The translations under genes were made by a program, and so were the position numbers. A DNA stretch of 64,000 nucleotides from Bromus sterilis (Eukaryota; Streptophyta; Magnoliopsida; Poales; Poaceae), in the NCBI GenBank assembly GCA_950022295.1, contig OX465599.1, positions 2,976,001-3,040,000 of the forward strand. The letters run 5' to 3'. Positions 50,109 to 61,842 of the stretch are shown one piece after another. The number at the start of each line of letters is the position of its first letter. Within the stretch, counting starts at the first letter, position 1. The notes under the pieces are model-generated. The model was not told where the DNA came from and did no database searches. It saw only the letters and a list, made by a program, of their open reading frames with translations.

Positions 50109-51814
50109 CATTGACGAACCCAGGGTGCATTTATGTGCCGGTCATCAACACTCGCAGTTTTGGCCGATTCTGGCCTGTTTCATGGGCTATTAATCACCGT
50201 TTTGGGTCCCCGGAGTGATTTCCACCATTGACGAACCCAGGGTGCATTTACGTGCCGGTTATCAACACACGCAGTTTTGACCGATTCTGGCCTGTTTCAT
50301 GAGCTATTAATCACCGTTTTGGGTCCCCGGAGTGATTTCCACAATTGACGAACCCCAGGGTGCATTTACGTGCCGGTCATCAACACTCGCAATTTTGGCC
50401 GATTCTGGCCTGTTTCATGGGTTATTAATCATAGTTACATGGGCTATTAATCACCGTTTTGGGTCCCCGGAGTGATTTCCACAATTGAAGAACCCCAGGG
50501 TGCATTTACGTAACGGTCATCAGTCCTCGCACTTTTGGCCGATTATGGCCTGTTTCATGGGCTATTAATCACCGTTACATGGGCTATTAATCACCGTTTT
50601 GGGTCCCCGGAGTGATTTCCACCATTGACGAACCCCAGGGTGCATTTACGTGCCGGTCATCAACACTCGCAGTTTTGGCCGATTCTGGCCTGTTTCATGG
50701 GCTATTAATCACCGTTTTGGGTCCCCAGAGTGATTTCCACCATTGACGAACCCCAGGGTGCATTTACGTGCCGGTCATCAACACTCGCAATTTTGGCCGA
50801 TTCTGGCCTGTTTCATGGGCTATTAATCACAGTTACATGGGCTATTAATCACAGTTACATGGGCTATTAATCACCGTTTTGGATCCCCAGAGTGATTTCC
50901 ATCATTGAAGAACCCAGGGTGCATTTACGTGCCGGTTATCAACACACGCAGTTTTGACCGATTCTGGCCTGTTTCATGAGCTATTAATCACCGTTTTGGG
51001 TCCCCGGAGTGATTTCCACAATTGACGAACCCCAGGGTGCATTTACGTGCCGGTCATCAACACTCGCAATTTTGGCCGATTCTGGCCTGTTTCATGGGTT
51101 ATTAATCATAGTTACATGGGCTATTAATCACCGTTTTGGGTCCCCGGAGTGATTTCCACAATTGAAGAACCCCAGGGTGCATTTACGTAACGGTCATCAG
51201 TCCTCGCACTTTTGGCCGATTATGGCCTGTTTCATGGGCTATTAATCACCGTTACATGGGCTATTAATCACCGTTTTGGGTCCCCGGAGTGATTTCCACC
51301 ATTGACGAACCCCAGGGTGCATTTACGTGCCGGTCATCAACACTCGCAGTTTTGGCAGATTCTGGGTTGTTTCATGGGCTATCAATCACCGTTTTGGGTC
51401 CCCGAAGTGATTTCCATAATTGACGAACCCAGGGTGCATTTACGTGACGGTCATCAGTCCTCGCACTTTTGGCCGATTCTGGCCTGTTTCATGGGCTATT
51501 AATCACCGTTACATGGGCTATTAATCACCGTTTTGGGTCCCCGGAGTGATTTCCACCATTGGCGAACCCTAGGGTGCATTTACGTGCCGGTCATCAACAC
51601 TCGCAGTTTTGGCCGATTCTGGCCTGTTTCATGGGCTATTAATCACCGTTTTGGGTCCCCAGAGTGATTTCCACCATTGACGAACCCCAGGGTGCATTTA
51701 CGTGCCGGTCATCAACACTCGCAATTTTGGCCGATTCTGGCCTGTTTCATGGGCTATTAATCACAGTTACATGGGCTATTAATCACCGTTTTGGGTCCCC
51801 GGAGTGATTTCCAC
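50109..51814. repeat. B13-B14 and rearranged A monomers
   Basis: B13 (50109) and B14 (50226) lead to A1-A3 (50343-50740), a 162-bp A7 form (50741-50902) and A8 (50903). A1-A2 (51020-51299) then pass directly to A4 (51300). A3 is missing from this last unit, so the A stretch is 118 bp short of the usual arrangement. A4-A7 end at 51814. Confidence 0.87.
50814..50879. repeat. 22-bp segment in three tandem copies (example)
   Basis: Three head-to-tail copies at 50814-50835, 50836-50857 and 50858-50879 make the surrounding monomer (50741-50902) 162 bp long. The first two copies end ACAGTTA and the last ACCGTTT, followed by the GGATCC variant. The same triple form occurs near 31030, 33845, 43355 and 46045, so an extra slippage product was itself spread by HOR copying. 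Confidence 0.92.
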
Positions 51815-54800
51815 CATTGACGAACCCTAGGGTGCATTTACGTGCCGGTCATCAACACTCGCAGTTTTGGCCGATTCTGGCCTGTTTCATGGGTATTAAT
51901 CACCGTTTTGGGTCCCCGGAGTGATTTCCACCATTGACGAACCCTAGGGTGCATTTATGTGCCGGTCATCAACACTCGCAGTTTTGGCCGATTCTGGCCT
52001 GTTTCATGGGCTATTAATCACCGTTTTGGGTCCCCGGAGTGATTTCCACCATTGACGAACCCCAGGGTGCATTTACGTGCCGGTCATCAACACTCGCAAT
52101 TTTGGCCGATTCTGGCCTGTTTCATGGGTTATTAATCATAGTTACATGGGCTATTAATCACCGTTTTGGGTCCCCGGAGTGATTTCCACAATTGACGAAC
52201 CCCGGGGTGCATTTACGTAACGGTCATCAGTCCTCGCACTTTTGGCCGATTCTGGCCTGTTTCATGGGCTATTAATCACCGTTTTGGGTCCCCGGAGTGA
52301 TTTCCACCATTGACGAACCCCAGGGTGCATTTACGTGCCGGTCATCAACACTCGCAGTTTTGGCCGATTCTGACCTGTGTCATGGGCTATTAATCACCGT
52401 TTTTGGTCCCCAGAGTGATTTCCACCATTGACGAACCCCAGGGTGCATTTACGAGCCGGTCATCAACACTCGCAGTTTTGGCCGATTCTGGCCTGTTTCA
52501 TGGGTATTAATCACCGTTTTGGGTCCCCGGAGTGATTTCCACAATTGACGAACCCCGGGGTGCATTTACGTAACGGTCATCAGTCCTCGCACTTTTGGCC
52601 GATTCTGGCCTGTTTCATGGGCTATTAATCACCGTTTTGGGTCCCCGGAGTGATTTCCACCATTGACGAACCCAGGGTGCATTTACGTGCCGGTCATCAA
52701 CACTCGCAGTTTTGGCCGATTCTGGCCTGTTTCATGGGCTATTAATCACCGTTTTGGGTCCCCGGAGTGATTTCCACCATTGACGAACCCCAGGGTGCAT
52801 TTACGTGCCGGTCATCAACACTCGCTATTTTGGCCGATTCTGGCCTGTTTCATGGGCTATTAATCACAGTTACATGGGCTATTAATCACCGTTTTGGATC
52901 CCCAGAGTGATTTCCATCATTGAAGAACCCAGGGTGCATTTACGTGCCGGTTATCAACACTCGCAGTTTTGGCCGATTCTGGCCTGTTTCATGAGCTATT
53001 AATCACCGTTTTGGGTCCCCAGAGTGATTTCCACCATTGACGAACCCCAGGGTGCATTTACGTGCCGGTCATCAACACTCGCAGTTTTGTCAGATTTTGG
53101 GTTGTTTCATGGGCTATTAATCACCGTTTTGGGTCCCCGAAGTGATTTCCACAATTGACGAACCCCAGGGTGCATTTACGTGACGGTCATCAGTCCTCGC
53201 ACTTTTGGCCGATTCTGGCCTGTTTCATGGGCTATTAATCACCGTTACATGGGCTATTAATCACCGTTTTGGGTCCCCGGAGTGATTTCCACCATTGACG
53301 AACCCCAGGCTGCATTTACGTGCCGGTCATCAACACTCGCAGTTTTGGCCGATTCTGGCCTGTTTCATGGGTATTAATCACCGTTTTGGGTCCCCGGAGT
53401 GATTTCCACCATTGACGAACCCTAGGGTGCATTTATGTGCCGGTCATCAACACTCGCAGTTTTGGCCGATTCTGGCCTGTTTCATGGGCTATTAATCACC
53501 GTTTTGGGTCCCCGGAGTGATTTCCACCATTGACGAACCCCAGGGTGCATTTACGTGCCGGTCATCAACACTCGCAATTTTGGCCGATTCTGGCCTGTTT
53601 CATGGGTTATTAATCATAGTTACATGGGCTATTAATCACCGTTTTGGGTCCCCGGAGTGATTTCCACAATTGACGAACCCCGGGGTGCATTTACGTAACG
53701 GTCATCAGTCCTCGCACTTTTGGCCGATTCTGGCCTGTTTCATGGGCTATTAATCACCGTTTTGGGTCCCCGGAGTGATTTCCACCATTGACGAACCCCA
53801 GGGTGCATTTACGTGCCGGTCATCAACACTCGCAGTTTTGGCCGATTCTGACCTGTGTCATGGGCTATTAATCACCGTTTTTGGTCCCCAGAGTGATTTC
53901 CACCATTGACGAACCCCAGGGTGCATTTACGAGCCGGTCATCAACACTCGCAGTTTTGGCCGATTCTGGCCTGTTTCATGGGTATTAATCACCGTTTTGG
54001 GTCCCCGGAGTGATTTCCACAATTGACGAACCCCGGGGTGCATTTACGTAACGGTCATCAGTCCTCGCACTTTTGGCCGATTCTGGCCTGTTTCATGGGC
54101 TATTAATCACCGTTTTGGGTCCCCGGAGTGATTTCCACCATTGACGAACCCAGGGTGCATTTACGTGCCGGTCATCAACACTCGCAGTTTTGGCCGATTC
54201 TGGCCTGTTTCATGGGCTATTAATCACCGTTTTGGGTCCCCGGAGTGATTTCCACCATTGACGAACCCCAGGGTGCATTTACGTGCCGGTCATCAACACT
54301 CGCTATTTTGGCCGATTCTGGCCTGTTTCATGGGCTATTAATCACAGTTACATGGGCTATTAATCACCGTTTTGGATCCCCAGAGTGATTTCCATCATTG
54401 AAGAACCCAGGGTGCATTTACGTGCCGGTTATCAACACTCGCAGTTTTGGCCGATTCTGGCCTGTTTCATGAGCTATTAATCACCGTTTTGGGTCCCCAG
54501 AGTGATTTCCACCATTGACGAACCCCAGGGTGCATTTACGTGCCGGTCATCAACACTCGCAGTTTTGTCAGATTTTGGGTTGTTTCATGGGCTATTAATC
54601 ACCGTTTTGGGTCCCCGAAGTGATTTCCACAATTGACGAACCCCAGGGTGCATTTACGTGACGGTCATCAGTCCTCGCACTTTTGGCCGATTCTGGCCTG
54701 TTTCATGGGCTATTAATCACCGTTACATGGGCTATTAATCACCGTTTTGGGTCCCCGTAGTGATGTCCACCATTGACGAACCCAGGGTGCATTTATGTGC

Positions 54801-55004
54801 CGGTCATCAACACTCGCAGTTTTGGCCGATTCTGGCCTGTTTCATGGGCTATTAATCACCGTTTTGGGTCCCCGGAGTGATTTCCACCATTGACGAACCC
54901 AGGGTGCATTTACGTGCCGGTTATCAACACACGCAGTTTTGACCGATTCTGGCCTGTTTCATGAGCTATTAATCACCGTTTTGGGTCCCCGGAGTGATTT
55001 CCAC
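51287..55004. repeat. 4,662-bp repeat, second copy (3.7 kb present)
   Basis: The interval 46625-50342 is matched at 51287-55004 with offset 4,662. It includes both 12-mers (51815-53292 and 53293-54770), the CAGGCTGC mark (48645 and 53307) and the GTAGTGATGTCC mark (50095 and 54757). The unit adds up as A4-A7, 2 x 1,478, B13-B14, A1-A3, 162-bp A7, A8, A1-A2. The match ends where this copy enters B15 and the other A1. Confidence 0.9.
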
Positions 55005-57885
55005 CATTGACGAACCCCAGGGTGCATTTACGTGCCGGTCATCAACACTCGCAATTTTGGCCGATTCTGGCCTGTTTCATGGGCTATCAATCACCGTTTT
55101 GGGTCCCCGAAGTGATTTCCATAATTGACGAACCCAGGGTGCATTTACGTGACGGTCATCAGTCCTCGCACTTTTGGCCGATTCTGGCCTGTTTCATGAG
55201 CTATTAATCATCGTTTTGGGTCCCCGGAGTGATTTCCACCATTGACGAACCCCAGGGTGCATTTACGTGCCGGTCATCAACACTCGCAATTTTGGCCGAT
55301 TCTGGCCTGTTTCATGGGTTATTAATCATAGTTACATGGGCTATTAATCACCGTTTTGGGTCCCCGGAGTGATTTCCACAATTGAAGAACCCCAGGGTGC
55401 ATTTACGTAACGGTCATCAGTCCTCGCACTTTTGGCCGATTATGGCCTGTTTCATGGGCTATTAATCACCGTTACATGGGCTATTAATCACCGTTTTGGG
55501 TCCCCGGAGTGATTTCCACCATTGACGAACCCCAGGGTGCATTTACGTGCCGGTCATCAACACTCGCAGTTTTGGCCGATTCTGGCCTGTTTCATGGGCT
55601 ATGAATCACCGTTTTGGGTCCCCGGAGTGATTTCCACCATTGACGAACCCAAGGGTGCATTTACGTGCCGGTCATCAACACTCGCAGTTTTGGCAGATTC
55701 TGGGTTGTTTCATGGGCTATCAATCACCGTTTTGGGTCCCCGAAGTGATTTCCATAATTGACGAACCCAGGGTGCATTTACGTGACGGTCATCAGTCCTC
55801 GCACTTTTGGCCGATTCTGGCCTGTTTCATGGGCTATTAATCACCGTTACATGGGCTATTAATCACCGTTTTGGGTCCCCGAAGTGATTTCCACCATTGA
55901 CGAACCCTAGGGTGCATTTACGTGCCGGTCATCAACACTCGCAGTTTTGGCCGATTCTGGCCTGTTTCATGGGCTATTAATCACCGTTTTGGGTCCCCAG
56001 AGTGATTTCCACCATTGACGAACCCCAGGGTGCATTTACGTGCCGGTCATCAACACTCGTAATTTTGGCCGATTCTGGCCTGTTTCATGGGCTATTAATC
56101 ACAGTTACATGGGCTATTAATCACCGTTTTGGATCCCCAGAGTGATTTCCATCATTGAAGAACCCAGGGTGCATTTACGTGCCGGTTATCAACACACGCA
56201 GTTTTGACCGATTCTGGCCTGTTTCATGAGCTATTAATCACCGTTTTGGGTCCCCGGAGTGATTTCCACCATTGACGAACCCCAGGGTGCATTTACGTGC
56301 CGGTCATCAACACTCGCAATTTTGGCCGATTCTGGCCTGTTTCATGGGCTATCAATCACCGTTTTGGGTCCCCGAAGTGATTTCCATAATTGACGAACCC
56401 AGGGTGCATTTACGTGACGGTCATCAGTCCTCGCACTTTTGGCCGATTCTGGCCTGTTTCATGGGCTATTAATCACCGTTACATGGGGTATTAATCACCG
56501 TTTTGGGTCCCCGGAGTGATTTCCACCATTGACGAACCCTAGGGTGCATTTACGTGCCGGTCATCAACACTCGCAGTTTTGGCCGATTCTGGCCTGTTTC
56601 ATGGGCTATTAATCACCGTTTTGGGTCCCCAGAGTGATTTCCACCATTGACGAACCCCAGGGTGCATTTACGTGCCGGTCATCAACACTCGCAGTTTTGG
56701 AAGATTTTGGCCTGTTTCATGAGCTATTAATCACCGTTTTGGGTCCCCGGAGTGATTTCCACCATTGACGAACCCCAGGGTGCATTTACGTGCCGGTCAT
56801 CAACACTCGCAATTTTGGCCGATTCTGGCCTGTTTCATGGGCTATCAATCACCGTTTTGGGTCCCCGAAGTGATTTCCATAATTGACGAACCCAGGGTGC
56901 ATTTACGTGACGGTCATCAGTCCTCGCACTTTTGGCCGATTCTGGCCTGTTTCATGGGCTATTAATCACCGTTACATGGGCTATTAATCACCGTTTTGGG
57001 TCCCCGGAGTGATTTCCACCATTGACGAACCCTAGGGTGCATTTACGTGCCGGTCATCAACACTCGCAGTTTTGGCCGATTCTGGCCTGTTTCATGGGTA
57101 TTAATCACCGTTTTGGGTCCCCGGAGTGATTTCCACCATTGACGAACCCTAGGGTGCATTTATGTGCCGGTCATCAACACTCACAGTTTTGGCCGATTCT
57201 GGCCTGTTTCATGGGCTATTAATCACAGTTACATGGGCTATTAATCACCGTTTTGGATCCCCAGAGTGATTTCCATCATTGAAGAACCCAGGGTGCATTT
57301 ACGTGCCGGTTATCAACACTCGCAGTTTTGGCCGATTCTGGCCTGTTTCATGAGCTATTAATCATCGTTTTGGGTCCCCGGAGTGATTTCCACCATTGAC
57401 GAACCCCAGGGTGCATTTACGTGCCGGTCATCAACACTCGCAGTTTTGGCAGATTCTAGGTTGCTTCATGGGCTATTAATCACCGTTTTGGGTCCCCGAA
57501 GTGATTTCCACAATTGACGAACCCAGGGTGCATTTACGTGACGGTCATCAGTCCTCGCACTTTTGGCCGATTCTGGCCTATTTCATGGGCTATTAATCAC
57601 CGTTACATGGGCTATTAATCACCGTTTTGGGTCCCCGGAGTGATTTCCACCATTGACGAACCCCAGGCTGCATTTACGTGCCGGTCATCAACACTCGCAG
57701 TTTTGGCCGATTCTGGCCTGTTTCATGGGTATTAATCACCGTTTTGGGTCCCCGGAGTGATTTCCACCATTGACGAACCCTAGGGTGCATTTATGTGCCG
57801 GTCATCAACACTCGCAGTTTTGGCCGATTCTGGCCTGTTTCATGGGCTATTAATCACCGTTTTGGGTCCCCGGAGTGATTTCCAC
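55005..57885. repeat. Distant copy of 15565-18445 at +39,440
   Basis: All markers of 15565-18445 recur in order at exactly +39,440, including TTTTGGAAGATTTTGG (17259 and 56699), seen nowhere else in the window. Differences noticed: CCCCGAAG near 55880 for CCCCGGAG; CATGGGCTATC near 56343 for CATTGGCTATC; ACCGTTACATGGGGT near 56477 for ACTGTTACATGGGCT. With flanks, the match runs from about 54220 to 57951 against 14780 to 18512, with one 1-bp C-run offset. Confidence 0.92.
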
Positions 57886-58283
57886 CATTGACGAACCCCA
57901 GGGTGCATTTACGTGCCGGTCATCAACACTCGCAATTTTGGCCGATTCTGGCCTGTTTCATGGGTTATTAATCATAGTTACATGGGCTATTAATCACCGT
58001 TTTGGGTCCCCGGAGTGATTTCCACAATTGAAGAACCCCAGGGTGGATTTACGTAACGGTCATCAGTCCTCGCACTTTTGGCCGATTATGGCCTGTTTCA
58101 TGGGCTATTAATCACCGTTACATGGGCTATTAATCACCGTTTTGGGTCCCCGGAGTGATTTCCACCATTGACGAACCCCAGGGTGCATTTACGTGCCGGT
58201 CATCAACACTCGCAGTTTTGGCCGATTCTGGCCTGTTTCATGGGCTATTAATCACCGTTTTGGGTCCCCAGAGTGATTTCCAC
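57886..58283. repeat. A1-A3 monomers leading into the right-hand zone
   Basis: A1 (57886, CATAGTTA), A2 (58026, GAAGAACCCC, with GGTGGATTTACG as a private change) and A3 (58166). They join C6 to the 4-mer that starts at 58284. The same C3-C6, A1-A3, TATGAATC order occurs at 59272-60280 and 62252-63260. Confidence 0.85.
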
Positions 58284-59271
58284 CATTGACGAACCCCAGG
58301 GTGCATTTACGTGCCGGTCATCAACACTCGCAGTTTTGGCCGATTCTGGCCTGTTTCATGGGCTATGAATCACCGTTTTGGGTCCCTGGAGTGATTTCCA
58401 CCATTGACGAACCCAAGGGTGCATTTACGTGCCGGTCATCAACACTCGCAATTTTGGCCGATTCTGGCCTGTTTCATGGGCTATTAATCACCGTTTTGGG
58501 TCCCCGAAGTGATTTCCACAATTGACGAACCCCAGGGTGCATTTACATGACGGTCATCAGTCCTCGCACTTTTGGCCGATTCTGGCCTGTTTCATGGGCT
58601 ATTAATCACCGTTACATGGGCTATTAATCACCGTTTTGGGTCCCTGGAGTGATTTCCACCATTGACGAACCCCAGGGTGCATTTACGTGCCGGTCATCAA
58701 CACTCGCAGTTTTGGCCGATTCTGGCCTGTTTCATGGGCTATTAATCACCGTTTTGGGTCCCCAGAGTGATTTCCACCATTGACGAACCCCAGGGTGCAT
58801 TTACGTGCCGGTCATCAACACTCGCAGTTTTGGCCGATTCTGGCCTCTTTCATGGGCTATGAATCACCGTTTTGGGTCCCCGGAGTGATTTCCACCATTG
58901 ACGAACCCCAGGGTGCATTTACGTGCCGGTCATCAACACTCGCAATTTTGGCCGATTCTGGCCTGTTTCATGGGCTATTAATCACCGTTTTGGGTCCCCG
59001 AAGTGATTTCCACAATTGACGAACCCCAGGGTGCATTTACATGACGGTCATCAGTCCTCGCACTTTTGGCCGATTCTGGCCTGTTTCATGGGCTATTAAT
59101 CACCGTTACATGGGCTATTAATCACCGTTTTGGGTCCCTGGAGTGATTTCCACCATTGACGAACCCCAGGGTGCATTTACGTGCCGGTCATCAACACTCG
59201 CAGTTTTGGCCGATTCTGGCCTGTTTCATGGGCTATTAATCACCATTTTGGGTCCCCAGAGTGATTTCCAC
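58284..59271. repeat. 4-monomer HOR of 494 bp, two copies
   Basis: Monomers of 118, 118, 140 and 118 bp: one with CTATGAATC, one with CAATTTTGG and CCCCGAAG, a type II with TTTACATGACGG and the 22-bp duplication ending GTCCCTGGAG, and one plain. Copy 1 is 58284-58777 and copy 2 is 58778-59271. Copy 2 has GGCCTCTTTC near 58845 and CCCCAGGG where copy 1 has CCCAAGGG. The same four monomers recur once at 63142-63635. Confidence 0.9.
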
Positions 59272-61842
59272 CATTGACGAACCCCAGGGTGCATTTACGT
59301 GCCGGTCATCAACACTCGCAGTTTTGGCAGATTCTAGGTTGCTTCATGGGCTATTAATCACCGTTTTGGGTCCCCGGAGTGATTTCCACAATTGACGAAC
59401 CCGAGGGTGCATTTACGTAACGGTCATCAGTCCTCGCACTTTTGGCCGATTCTGGCCTATTTCATGGGCTATTAATCACCGTTACATGGGCTATTAATCA
59501 CCGTTTTGGGTCCCCGGAGTGATTTCCACCATTGACGAACCCCAGGCTGCATTTACGTGCCGGTCATCAACACTCGCAGTTTTGGCCGATTCTGGCCTGT
59601 TTCATGGGTATTAATCACCGTTTTGGGTCCCCGGAGTGATTTCCACCATTGACGAACCCTAGGGTGCATTTATGTGCCGGTCATCAACACTCGCAGTTTT
59701 GGCCGATTCTGGCCTGTTTCATGGGCTATTAATCACCGTTTTGGGTCCCCGGAGTGATTTCCACCATTGACGAACCCCAGGGTGCATTTACGTGCCGGTC
59801 ATCAACACTCGCAATTTTGGCCGATTCTGGCCTGTTTCATGGGTTATTAATCATAGTTACATGGGCTATTAATCACCGTTTTGGGTCCCCGGAGTGATTT
59901 CCACAATTGAAGAACCCCAAGGTGCATTTACGTAACGGTCATCAGTCCTCGCACTTTTGGCCGATTATGGCCTGTTTCATGGGCTATTAATCACCGTTAC
60001 ATGGGCTATTAATCACCGTTTTGGGTCCCCGGAGTGATTTCCACCATTGACGAACCCCAGGGTGCATTTACGTGCCGGTCATCAACACTCGCAGTTTTGG
60101 CCGATTCTGGCCTGTTTCATGGGCTATTAATCACCGTTTTGGGTCCCCAGAGTGATTTCCACCATTGACGAACCCCAGGGTGCATTTACGTGCCGGTCAT
60201 CAACACTCGCAGTTTTGGCCGATTCTGGCCTGTTTCATGGGCTATGAATCACCGTTTTGGGTCCCCGGAGTGATTTCCACCATTGACGAACCCAAGGGTG
60301 CATTTACGTGCCGGTCATCAACACTCGCAATTTTGGCCGATTCTGGCCTGTTTCATGGGCTATTAATCACCGTTTTGGGTCCCCGAAGTGATTTCCACAA
60401 TTGACGAACCCCAGGGTGCATTTACATGACGGTCATCAGTCCTCGCACTTTTGGCCGATTCTGGCCTGTTTCATGGGTATTAATCACCGTTTTGGGTCCC
60501 CGGAGTGATTTCCACCATTGACGAACCCCAGGGTGCATTTATGTGCCGGTCATCAACACTCGCAGTTTTGGCCGATTCTGGCCTGTTTCATGGGTATTAA
60601 TCACCGTTTTGGGTCCCCGGAGTGATTTCCACCATTGACGAACCCCAGGGTGCATTTACGTGCCGGTCATCAACACTCGCAGTTTTGGCAGATTCTGGGT
60701 TGTTTCATGGGCTATTAATCACCGTTTTGGGTCCCCGAAGTGATTTCCACAATTGACGAACCCTAGGGTGCATTTACGTGACGGTCATCAGTCCTCGCGC
60801 TTTTGGCCGATTCTGGGCTGTTTCATGGGCTATTAATCACCGTTACATGGGCTATTAATCACCGTTTTGGGTCCCCGGAGTGATTTCCACCATTGACGAA
60901 CCCCAGGGTGCATTTACGTGCCGGTCATCAACACTCGCAGTTTTGGCCGATTCTGGCCTGTTTCATGGGCTATTAATCACCGTTTTGGGTCCCCAGAGTG
61001 ATTTCCACCATTGACGAACCCCAGGGTGCATTTACGTGCCGGTCATCAACACTCGCAATTTTGGCCGATTCTGGCCTGTTTCATGGGTTATTAATCATAG
61101 TTACATGGGCTATTAATCACCGTTTTGGGTCCCCGGAGTGATTTCCACAATTGACGAACCCCGGGGTGCATTTACGTAACGGTCATCAGTCCTCGCACTT
61201 TTGGCCGATTCTGGCCTGTTTCATGGGCTATTAATCACCGTTTTGGGTCCCCGGAGTGATTTCCACCATTGACGAACCCCAGGGTGCATTTACGTGCCGG
61301 TCATCAACACTCGCAGTTTTGGCCGATTCTGGCCTGTTTTATGGGCTATTAATCACCGTTTTGGGTCCCCGGAGTGATTTCCACCATTGACGAACCCCAG
61401 GGTGCATTTACGTGCCGGTCATCAACACTCGCAATTTTGGCCGATTCTGGCCTGTTTCATGGGTTATTAATCATAGTTACATGGGCTATTAATCACCGTT
61501 TTGGGTCCCCGGAGTGATTTCCACAATTGACGAACCCCGGGGTGCATTTACGTAACGGTCATCAGTCCTCGCACTTTTGGCCGATTCTGGCCTGTTTCAT
61601 GGGCTATTAATCACCGTTTTGGGTCCCCGGAGTGATTTCCACCATTGACGAACCCCAGGGTGCAGTTACGTGCCGGTCATCAACACTCGCAGTTTTGGCC
61701 GATTCTGGCCTGTTTCATGGGTATTAATCACCGTTTTGGGTCCCCGGAGTGATTTCCACCATTGACGAACCCCAGGCTGCATTTATGTGCCGGTCATCAT
61801 TACTCGCAGTTTTGGCCGATTCTGGCCTGTTTCATGGGCTAT
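59272..61842. repeat. Right-hand mosaic of C, A and plain monomers
   Basis: C3-C6 (59272-59764; C4 here has ACCCGAGGG and ACGTAACGG), A1-A3 (59765-60162), the TATGAATC and CAATTTTGG pair (60163-60398), then short monomers with GGGTATT at 60399 and 60516 and an A4-like one without CTATCAATC at 60633. A type II monomer at 60751 has CCCTAGGG, TCGCGCTTTT and CTGGGCTG. Plain and CCCCGGGG monomers follow, with two B3-B4-like pairs at 61009 and 61385. It has no GGATCC variant. Confidence 0.82.
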
